The notes under the pieces are model-generated. The model ran no database searches, was not told the DNA's origin, and was given only the letters and a program-made list of their open reading frames with translations. Shown piece after piece: positions 1 through 12,000 of a stretch of 54,557 bases of DNA (position 1 is the first letter of the stretch; every line of letters starts with the position of its first letter). Source of the DNA: a virus; IMG/VR virus record IMGVR_UViG_3300008262_004839, positions 1 to 54,557 of that record, one strand, 5' to 3'. Both the position numbers and the translations under genes were made by a program.

Positions 1-3000
1 ACTTGTTCCTGAAGAACCTGAAGATCTACTTAAACCTGATGTACCATTTGTTCCTGAAGAACCTGAAGAAGCAGAAGAGCCACTTAATTGTGACAACCCT
101 GAAGCGCCAGCTGTACCTGAAGTACCAGTTGTACCTGAGCTAGCTGAAGAACCAGCAGACCCTGAAGAACCACTTAATTGAGACAACCCTGAAGTACCAG
201 CTGTTCCGCTTGTTGCAGAAGAAGCCGAAGTTCCAGAGGATGCTGAAGCACCTGATACACCCGCAGTACCGTCAGTACCTTTAGAACCACTAGAACCAGA
301 AGTTCCAGAAGTTCCTGAAGTTACACTTAAACCACTATTTGCAGCTAAACCTGAAGTACCAACCGTACCTGAAGTTGCTGAAGACCCTGAAGTTCCAGCT
401 GAGCCACTATTATTACTTGAACCAATTGTACCAGCAGTACCAGTTGAACCTGAAGAACCTGAAGTTCCAGAACTTCTACTTAATGCTGAAGCACCATCTG
501 TACCATTTGTTCCTGAAGACCCAGACGTTCCTGAAGATCCTGAAGATCTACTTAAACCTGAAGTACCATTTGTACCACTTGAACCAGAAGAAGCAGAAGA
601 TCCACTTAATTGTGACAACCCTGAAGCACCTGCTGTACCGCTTGAACCAGAAGTACCTGAAGTTGCTGAAGAACCACTAGAACCAGACAATCTTGATAAA
701 CCTGATGTACCAACTGTTCCTGAGGTGGCTGAAGAACCAGCAGACCCTGAAGAACCACTGTTTGCTGATTGACCACTCGTACCGTTTGTACCAGTTGATC
801 CTGAAGAACCAGAAGTTGCTGAAGAACCCGAGTTGGCACTCAATCCTGAAGTAGCCGCTGAACCTGAACTACCTGAAGTTCCTGAAGTCGCAGATGTACC
901 CGCAGAACCACTTGAACCTGATAATTGAGATAAACCATTTGTACCAGCTGTACCTGTAGTACCAGAAGATGCACTTGTACCTGATGAACCCGCATTTGCA
1001 GATGCACCATTTGTACCATTTGTACCTGTAGACCCACTAGAACCTGAAGTTCCAGCTGAGCCACTATTATTTGAAGAACCTGAGGTTCCAGCTGTACCTG
1101 AAGTTGCTGAAGAACCACTAGAACCTGATGAACCCGCATTTGCAGAAGCACCATTTGTACCATTTGTTCCAGTTGTACCACTTGTTGCCGAAGAACCTGA
1201 GGTTGAACTTAAACCACTATTACCAGCATTACCTGAAGTACCATTTGTACCCGTAGACCCAGACGAACCTGAAGTTCCTGAAGAACCTGAGCTTCTACTT
1301 AAACCTGATTGACCATCTGTACCTGAAGTACCAGTTGAACCAGCTGATCCCGATGTACCTGAAGTATCACTTGTAGCAGACACACCATCCGTACCTGAAG
1401 TACCAGACGTTCCAGCTGTTGCTGAAGAACCAGACAGTCTTGATAAACCGTTTGTACCAGCGGTACCAGTTGTTCCAGAAGAACCACTTGATGCGCTTGA
1501 TCCACTTAATTGTGATAAACCAGAAAGACCCGCAGTACCATTTGTACCAGTAGATCCTGAAGATGCTGAAGTACCGCTTGAACCACTATTTGCCGATTGA
1601 CCACTTGTACCAGCGCTACCTGAAGATGCTGATGATCCTGAAGAACCAGATGTTCCAGAAGTTGCACTTGATCCAGCACTACCTGAAGATCCGCTTAATT
1701 GAGACAATCCTGAGGTTCCAACCGTTCCAGAAGTTGCTGAAGAACCTGATGTAGCGGAGCTACCACTATTCGCACTCGCACCATTAGTACCATTTGTACC
1801 CGTAGAACCTGAAGAACCTGATGTTCCACTTGATCTACTTAATGATGATTGACCATCTGTTCCAGAAGTTCCTGTAGAACCTGAAGAACCACTTGTTCCA
1901 GAAGTATCACTTGTAGCAGACACACCATCTGTACCTGAAGTACCTGATGTACCAGCTGTTGCTGAAGAACCACTTAATCTACCCAATCCTGAAGTACCAG
2001 CGGTACCACTTGTAGCAGATGAACCAGAAGTTGCTGAAGAACCACTATTTGCACTCGCACCCGAAGTTCCATTAGAACCAGTTGAACCTGATGTTCCAGA
2101 AGTTGCTGAAGAACCAGCAGAACCACTTAAACCTGAGGATCCAGCTGTTCCTGAAGTTGCACTAGACCCTGAAGAACCTGAACTACCAGATGAACTACTT
2201 AAAGCTGAAGAACCAACTGTACCAGTAGTACCTGATGTACCACTTGATGCGGATGTTCCTGAAGAACCACTATTTGCAGCTAAACCTGAAGTACCATTTG
2301 TACCAGTTGATCCGCTTGATCCTGAAGAACCTGATGTTCCCGAAGATTTACTTAATGCAGAAGCACCGTCTGTACCAGCTGAACCACTTGATCCTGAAGA
2401 ACCAGAAGTTCCTGAAGTTGCTGATGTTCCCGCTGAACCTGAGCTACCGCTTAACTGAGATAATCCAGATGTACCGACCGTACCTGAGGTCGCTGAAGAA
2501 CCACTTGTAGCTGAACTACCTGAGTTAGCTGAAGCACCATTTGTACCGTTTGAACCAGTCGATCCAGATGAACCTGATGTTCCAGAACTTCTGCTTAAAC
2601 CAGACTGGCCATCCGTACCTGAAGTACCAGTTGAACCACTTGATCCAGATGTACCTGAAGTATCACTTAAAGCAGATTGACCATCCGTACCTGAAGTACC
2701 TGATGTACCAGCCGTTGCTGAAGAACCTGATAATCTACTTAAACCTGAGGTTCCAACCGTACCTGAAGTAGCTGAAGAACCTGAAGTAGCTGAGCTACCA
2801 CTATTCGCTGATTGGCCACTTGTACCAGCAGAACCAGAAGACCCACTTGTACCAGATGTTGCTGAAGAGCCAGCTGAACCCGCACTACCACTTAATTGTG
2901 ATAAACCACTTGTACCAGCTGTACCTGAAGTTGCTGAACTACCAGAAGTAGCTGAAGAACCTGAGTTTGCTGATGCACCGTTTGTACCGTTTGTACCAGT

Positions 3001-6000
3001 TGAACCTGAAGAACCTGAAGTTCCAGAACTTCTACTTAATGCTGAAGCACCATCTGTACCAGAAGAACCTGAACTACCAGAAGAACCTGAAGTTCCACTT
3101 GTAGCCGAAGTACCCGCACTACCTGAAGATCCAGATAATTGAGATAAACCGTTTGTACCAGCGGTTCCTGAAGTAGCGGAGCTACCTGATGTTGCTGAAG
3201 AACCACTATTTGCGCTTAAACCAGATGTACCGTTTGTTCCTGTACTACCTGAAGATGCTGATGTACCAGCCGATCCTGAAGACGCTGATAAACCAGATGA
3301 CCCTGAAGTTCCTGAGGTTGCAGAAGAACCTGCACTACCAGCTGAACCGCTTAACGCTGAACTACCTGATGTTCCAGAAGTTGCTGAAGAACCCGAACTA
3401 CCAGCAGAACCCGAAAGTTGACTTAAACCTGATGTACCAGCTGTTCCTGATGTAGCTGAAGTCCCAGCAGAACCTGAGCTACCACTATTTGCACTTGCAC
3501 CATTTGTACCGTTTGTACCTGTAGACCCACTAGAACCTGATGTACCCGAAGATCTACTCAAAGCAGACGCACCGTCCGTACCATTTGTTCCAGAAGAACC
3601 TGATGTACCCGATGAACCTGAAGATCTACTTAAACCCGATGTACCGTTTGTTCCTGAAGAACCGCTTGATGCACTCGATCCGCTTAATTGTGATAAACCT
3701 GAGTTACCAGCGGTACCTGAAGTACCAGTTGTACCTGAGCTAGCTGAAGAACCAGCAGACCCTGAAGAACCGCTTAATTGTGACAAACCTGATGTACCTG
3801 CGGTACCGCTTGTTGCGGAACTACCAGAAGTTGCTGAAGAACCTGAATTTGCGGATGCACCATTTGTACCGTTTGTACCTGTAGACCCACTAGAACCTGA
3901 TGTACCCGAAGATCTACTCAATGCCGATGCCCCATCAGTACCTGCTGATCCTGAACTACCTGAACTACCTGAAGTTCCAGAAGTTGCTGAAGTTCCAGCC
4001 GATCCTGAAGAACCTGATAATTGAGATAAACCATTTGTACCAGCTGTACCTGAAGTTGCAGAAGAACCACTTGATCCTGAAGATCCAGAGTTTGCAGAAG
4101 CACCAACAGTACCGCTTGTACCACTTGATCCTGAAGAACCTGAAGTTCCAGCAGAACCACTATTATTTGAAGAACCTGAAGTTCCAGTTGTACCAGTTGT
4201 ACCTGAAGAAGCGCTTGTACCAGATGAACCAGAGTTAGCTGAAGCACCATTTGTACCGCTTGTACCAGTTGTACCGCTTGTTGCAGAAGAACCTGAAGTT
4301 GCGCTTAAACCACTATTACCTGCATTACCTGAAGTACCGTTTGTACCAGTTGATCCGCTTGATCCTGAAGAACCAGAAGTTCCTGAAGATTTACTTAATG
4401 CAGAAGCACCGTCTGTACCAGCTGAACCTGAAGATCCACTTGATCCAGATGTACCTGAAGTAGCTGAAGTTCCAGCAGAACCCGATGAACCACTCAATTG
4501 AGACAAACCAGAAGTACCAGCTGTGCCTGAGGTTGCGGATGAACCAGAAGTTGCTGAAGACCCTGAATTTGCGGATGCACCATTTGTACCAGCTGATCCT
4601 GAAGATCCACTTGAACCTGATGTACCACTTGATTTACTTAATGCCGATTGACCATCTGTACCTGATGTACCAGTTGAACCGCTTGAACCAGACGTTCCTG
4701 AAGTATCTGATGTAGCTGATTGTCCATCCGTACCTGAAGTACCAGACGTTCCAGCTGTTGCTGAAGAACCAGACAATCTTGATAAACCTGATGTACCAAC
4801 TGTTCCTGAAGTTGCAGATGAACCTGAAGTTGCTGAAGAACCACTATTTGCTGATTGACCACTTGTACCAGCAGAACCTGAAGATCCTGAAGATCCTGAT
4901 GTACCACTAGTTGCTGAAGAACCAGCGGATCCAGCACTACCGCTTAATTGTGATAAACCACTTGTACCAGCTGTACCTGAAGTAGCGGAAGAACCTGATG
5001 TTGCTGAACTACCAGAGTTTGCAGAAGCACCATTTGTACCCGCAGTTCCAGTTGATCCTGATGAACCAGAGGTACCACTTGATTTACTTAAAGCGGATGC
5101 TCCATCAGTACCAGCCGATCCTGAAGACCCGCTTGATCCAGAAGTTCCTGAAGTTGCTGATGTACCAGCGGATCCACTTGACCCACTCAATTGTGACAAC
5201 CCTGATGTACCAGCGGTTCCTGAGGTAGCTGAACTACCTGAAGTTGCGGATGAACCACTATTTGCGGCTAAACCTGAAGTACCATTAGAACCTGTAGAAC
5301 CAGAAGATGCTGATGTACCAGAAGATGCTGATAATGCACTTAAACCTGAAGAACCTGCGGTTCCTGACGTTGCTGAAGAACCTGAACTACCAGCAGAACT
5401 GCTTAACGCTGAACTACCAGAGGTACCTGTTGTACCACTTGTTGCGGAACTACCGCTTGTCGCAGAAGAACCGCTATTTGCAGCTAAACCTGAAGTACCA
5501 TTTGTACCAGTAGAACCTGAAGATCCACTTGAACCAGATGTACCTGAAGATTTACTTAATGCTGACGCACCATCAGTACCCGCACTACCTGAAGAACCAG
5601 AAGAACCTGATGTTCCTGAAGTCGCAGATGTACCCGCTGAACCAGAAGAACCACTTAATTGAGACAATCCTGATGTACCAACTGTACCTGAAGTTGCGGA
5701 TGAACCAGAAGAAGCTGAAGTTCCTGAAGAAGCTGAAGCCCCACTAGAACCAGCTGAACCAGTTGACCCACTTGTTCCTGAGGTTGCGGATGAACCCGCA
5801 GAACCTGAAGAACCACTATTAGCTGAAGAACCAACTGTACCAGTAGTACCTGATGTACCACTTGATGCGCTTGTTCCTGATGAACCTGAATTTGAACTTA
5901 ATCCTGAAGTACCATTTGTACCTGAAGTTGCTGAAGATCCGCTTGACGCTGATGTCCCTGAAGACGCTGATGCTCCCGAAGAACCGTTAGAACCTGTAGA

Positions 6001-9000
6001 ACCAGAGGTACCACTTGTTGCTGAACTACCAGAAGACGCTGATAAACCAGATGAACCTGCGGTTCCTGAAGTTGCTGAAGATCCTGATGAAGCTGAACTA
6101 CCAGAATTAGCTGATAAACCTGAGGTACCATTTGTACCTGAAGTTGCTGAAGAACCAGCTGTACCACTTGTTGCTGAAGACGCTGAAGCTCCTGATGAAC
6201 CACTTGTTCCTGTAGAACCAGCTGTACCGCTTGTTGCTGAACTACCAGAAGATGCTGACAACCCACTTGAACCAGCTGAGCCAGAAGTTGCGGATGATCC
6301 TGATGTAGCAGAGCTACCACTATTTGCACTCAACCCTGATGTACCATTTGTTCCACTTGTAGCTGAACTACCAGAAGAAGCGGATGTACCTGAAGAAGCT
6401 GAAGCACCTGAAGCACCAGCTGTACCGCTTGAACCAGAGGTACCTGAAGTTGCAGAAGAACCACTTGAAGCACTTAAACCTGAAGAACCAGCTGTACCTG
6501 AAGTAGCGGAGCTACCTGAAGTCGCTGAGGATCCGCTTAATGCGCTTAAACCACTTGTACCATTTGTTCCTGAAGTTGCGGATGAACCAGAAGATGCTGA
6601 TGTACCTGAAGAAGCTGAAGCTCCTGATGACCCTACTGAACCTGAAGAACCTGATGTTCCTGACGTAGCAGAACTACCAGAACTTGCACTCAATCCTGAA
6701 GAACCTGCGGTTCCTGAAGTTGCTGAGGATCCTGATGTGGCAGAGCTACCACTATTTGAAGATAGACCTGACGTACCAGCTGTTCCTGAAGTAGCGGAGC
6801 TACCTGAAGAACCTGATGAACCAGAACTATTACTATTTCCACTCGAACCTGCGGTTCCTGAAGAAGCTGAACTTCCTGAAGAACCCGATGTACCACTAGT
6901 TGCAGATGACCCACTTGTAGCGGATGATCCAGAATTAGCAGCTAAACCTGAAGTACCATTTGTACCTGAAGTTGCTGAAGATCCGCTTGACGCTGATGTC
7001 CCTGAAGATGCGCTTAAACCTGAAGAACCAGCTGATCCAGCTGAACCTGATGTTCCTGACGTAGCAGAACTACCAGAAGATGCGCTTAAACCTGAACTAC
7101 CTGATGTACCGCTTGTAGCAGAGCTACCTGAGGTTGCAGAAGAACCTGAATTAGAACTCAACCCTGATGTACCATTTGTTCCTGAAGTTGCGGATGAACC
7201 AGAAGATGCTGATGTACCTGAAGAAGCTGAAGCTCCTGATGAACCAGCGGAACCACTTGTTCCCGAAGTACCAGAAGATGCTGAACTACCAGAAGATGCA
7301 CTTAAACCTGAAGAACCAGCTGTACCTGAAGTTGCAGAAGAACCAGAGGAAGCTGATGACCCACTATTTGAGGCTAAACCTGAAGTACCATTTGTTCCAC
7401 TTGTAGCTGAACTACCAGAAGAAGCTGATGTACCAGAAGAAGCTGAAGCCCCTGAAGAACCTGATGTACCAGATGATCCTGAAGTAGCGGAAGTTCCTGA
7501 AGAACCCGCTGAACCAGAGCTACCACTATTTGCGGCTAAACCAGAAGTACCATTTGTACCTGAAGTTGCGGAAGAACCAGAAGAAGCTGAAGTTCCTGAA
7601 GAAGCTGATGCTCCCGAAGAACCGTTAGAACCTGTAGAACCAGATGTTCCACTTGTTGCTGAAGATCCAGAAGAAGAACTTAAACCTGAAGAACCAACTG
7701 TTCCTGAGGTTGCGGATGAACCTGATGTTCCTGAAGAACCAGAGTTACTAGATAAACCGCCAGTACCATTTGTACCCGTAGAACCGCTTGAACCAGATGT
7801 TGCTGAAATAGCAGAAATACCATCAGCACCATCAACACCGCTTGAACCAGATGTACCTGAAGAACCCGAAGAACCTGATGTTTTACTTGAACCAGCTAAA
7901 CCGCTTGTACCTGTCGTACCTGAAGTCGCAGATGTACCTGAAGTTGCAGAAGAACCACTATTTGAAGATAATCCTGAAGTACCGTTTGTTCCTGAAGTTG
8001 CTGAAGATCCGCTTGATGCAGATGTTCCTGATGTTGAAGAAACACCGCTTGATCCAGCTGTACCAGAAGTTGCTGAAGAACCTGAGGTTGCTGAACTACC
8101 AGAAGATGCAGATAAACCCGAAGATCCTGATGTACCACTTGTAGCAGAACTACCTGAGGTTGCAGAAGAACCACTATTTGAAGATAAACCCGAAGTACCG
8201 TTTGTTCCTGAAGTTGCAGAAGAACCAGATGATGCAGACGTACCTGAAGTTGCTGAAGCACCTGAAGAACCAGCGCTACCTGTTGATCCTGATGTTCCTG
8301 ATGTAGCACTTGATCCAGCTGAACCAGAAGACGCACTTAAACCAGAAGTACCAACTGTACCAGAAGTTGCTGAAGAACCTGAAGAAGCTGAAGCGCCAGA
8401 ATTACCACCAGTTCCTGAAGTTCCTGAAGAACCACTTGAACCAGATGAGAATGATAATCTACTTTGACCAGCAACACCAGTTGTACCATTTGTACCAGAA
8501 GAACCAGAAGAACCTGAAGTTTCACTTAAACCACTGTTTGAACTAGCACCATTTGTACCGCTAGAACCTGAGGTTGCAGAAGAACCTGAGGTTGCGCTTG
8601 AACCACTATTTGCGGCTAAACCAGAAGTACCGATTGTACCTGAAGTTGCAGACGAACCTGAAGATGCTGCTGAACCTGATGACCCACTTTCACCACTTGA
8701 ACCATTAGAACCTGATGTTCCTGAAGAACCAGCTGTTCCTGAAGAGGCTGAGTCGCCAGAACTTCCTGATGTTCCAGTAGAGCCTGAAGCACCACTTGAA
8801 CCAGATGTTCCAGTAGAACCGTTATCACCAGAAGAACCGTTTGTTCCTGAAGAACCAGAAGCGCCTGATTCACCATTTAAACCATTTATACCTGAAGAAC
8901 CTGAAGATCCAGTTGACCCTGAAGACCCACTTTCACCACTTTCACCTGAAGTACCAAAACTACCACCATCACCAGATGTACCATCGCTACCTGTAGAACC

Positions 9001-12000
9001 AGATTCACCCGATTGACCAGATGTCCCAAATGAGCCATCATTACCCGAAGATCCATCGCTACCTGTAGAACCAGATTCACCACTTATTCCTGAAGTTCCT
9101 GAAGAACCGTTATCACCGCTTGTACCATCCGATCCTGTACTACCACTTTCACCGCTTATTCCTGATGTACCGTTAGAACCTTCGTTTCCTGATGTACCAT
9201 CTGATCCAGTTGAACCTGATTCACCACTTATTCCTGAAGTTCCTGAAGAACCGTTATCACCGCTTGTACCATTTGAACCAGTTGACCCAGAGTCGCCACT
9301 TACACCCGATGTACCATTAGAACCATCATTACCTGATGTACCATCTGAACCAGTTGAACCGCTTTCACCTGATAAACCACTTGTACCGTTAGATCCGTTA
9401 TTACCTGATGTGCCATCACTACCCGTGCTACCACTTTCACCTGATACACCAGAAGTTCCACTTGAACCATTATCACCAGAAGAACCATCTGAACCAGTTG
9501 ATCCCGATTCTCCACTTATACCAGAGGTTCCGTTGGAGCCATCATCACCTGAAGAACCGTTAGTTCCTGAAGAACCTGAAGCTCCGCTTTCACCATTTAA
9601 ACCATTTATACCTGAAGAACCTGAAGATCCAGTTGATCCCGAAGACCCACTTTCGCCAGATTGGCCAGATGTTCCAAATGAACCATCATTACCTGAAGAA
9701 CCATCTGATCCAGAGGATCCAGACTCACCTGATATACCAGATGTTCCAAATGAACCATCATTACCTGAAGATCCATCGCTACCTGTGGAACCAGATTCAC
9801 CCGATTGACCAGATGTACCGTAAGACCCATCAGCCCCACTTGATCCATCTGACCCAGTTGATCCAGACTCACCACTTATTCCCGAAGTCCCTGAAGATCC
9901 GTCATTACCTGATGTGCCATCACTACCAGTTGAACCTGATTCTCCACTTATTCCTGAAGTTCCATTTGAACCATTATCACCGCTACTACCATCACTACCA
10001 GTTGATCCAGACTCACCACTTATTCCTGAAGTCCCATTAGATCCGTCATTACCTGAAGATCCGTCTGAACCAGTTGAACCACTTTCACCTGATTGACCTG
10101 AAGTTCCGTTGGAACCATCGTTACCTGAAGACCCATCTGAACCAGTAGACCCAGATTCACCACTTATACCAGAGGTTCCAAAACTACCGTTAGCTCCTGA
10201 AGAACCGTCTGAACCAGTTGAACCTGATTCACCACTTATACCAGAGGTTCCGTTAGAACCGTTATCACCAGAAGAACCGTTAGTTCCTGAAGAACCTGAA
10301 GCTCCGCTTTCACCATTTAAACCATTTATACCTGAAGAACCTGAAGATCCAGTTGATCCTGAGGATCCCGATTCACCACTTTCACCTGAAGTACCAAAAC
10401 TACCGTCAGCTCCTGAAGAACCATCACTACCCGTGCTACCACTTTCACCTGATTGACCAGATGTTCCTGAAGAACCGTCATTACCTGAAGATCCGTCTGA
10501 ACCTGTGCTACCACTTTCACCACTTATTCCTGAAGTCCCATTTGAGCCATTATCGCCTGATGTACCATCTGAACCAGTTGATCCTGACTCGCCAGATTGG
10601 CCAGAAGTACCAAAAGATCCATCATTACCTGAAGACCCATCTGATCCAGTAGACCCAGATTCACCCGATTGACCAGAGGTTCCAAATGAACCATCATTAC
10701 CTGAAGACCCATCTGAACCTGTGCTACCGCTTTCACCCGATTGACCAGAAGTACCATTTGATCCGTCATTACCTGAAGAACCATTGGATCCGTTTGATCC
10801 CGATTCACCACTTATTCCTGAAGTTCCATCAACACCATCAACACCATCAACACCATTTGTACCAGAAGTACCACTTTCACCTGATGTACCAGATTCACCC
10901 GATGAACCACTTTCACCAGATTGGCCAGATGTACCGTTAGAACCATCCGCTCCTGAAGAACCATCTGAACCAGTAGACCCAGATTCACCACTTATACCAG
11001 AGGTTCCTGAAGAACCGTCATTACCACTACTACCATCACTACCAGTTGAACCAGATTCCCCTGAAGTCCCGTTAACGCCTGTTGTACCAGAATCACCGTC
11101 CGAACCGTTAGTTCCTGAAGAACCTGAAGCTCCGCTTTCACCATTTAAACCATTTATACCTGAAGAACCTGAAGACCCAGTTGATCCTGAAGACCCACTT
11201 TCGCCAGATTCACCTGAAGTTCCATTTGAACCATTATCACCACTACTACCATCACTACCTGTACTACCACTTTCTCCACTTACCCCTGAAGTTCCTGAAG
11301 AACCATCATTACCTGATGATCCATCTGATCCTGTACTACCGCTTTCACCACTTATACCTGAAGTTCCGTTGGAACCATCGTTACCGCTTTCACCTGATGT
11401 ACCATTACTGCCTGATTCACCAGAAATACCTGAAGTACCAAAACTACCATCATTACCACTTGACCCATCTGATCCTGTTGATCCCGATTCACCACTTATA
11501 CCAGAGGTTCCGTTAGAACCACTTTCTCCACTTATTCCTGAAGTTCCTGAAGAACCATCATTACCACTAGATCCGTCAGACCCTGTTGAACCTGATTCAC
11601 CAGAAATACCTGAAGTACCAAAACTACCGTCAGCTCCTGAAGAACCATCTGATCCTGTTGACCCAGATTCACCAGAAATACCAGAAGTTCCATTGGAACC
11701 ATCGGCACCACTTTCACCTGAAGTACCAGTTGACCCTGATTCACCTGAAACACCTGAAGTACCATTAGAACCATCGTTACCGCTTATCCCACTTGTGCCA
11801 TCAACACCATCAACACCATCAATACCATTTGTACCAGAAGTACCAGATTGACCACTCGTACCATCATTTCCTGTGCTACCAGATTCACCTGATATACCTG
11901 ATGTTCCATTTGAACCATCCGCTCCTGAAGAACCATCTGAACCAGTACTACCAGATTCACCACTTACTCCTGAAGTCCCTGAAGATCCGTCATTACCTGA

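Noticed and set aside
6737-8467. 576-codon plus-strand ORF rich in Pro, Glu, Val and Ala
   Set aside because: It is the exact antisense of Gly-X-Y codons (GGT TCT TCA reads back as TGA/AGA/ACC shifts). Its repeats follow from the minus-strand repeats, and it has no start signals. The same holds for the many other plus and off-frame minus ORFs in 1-12500.
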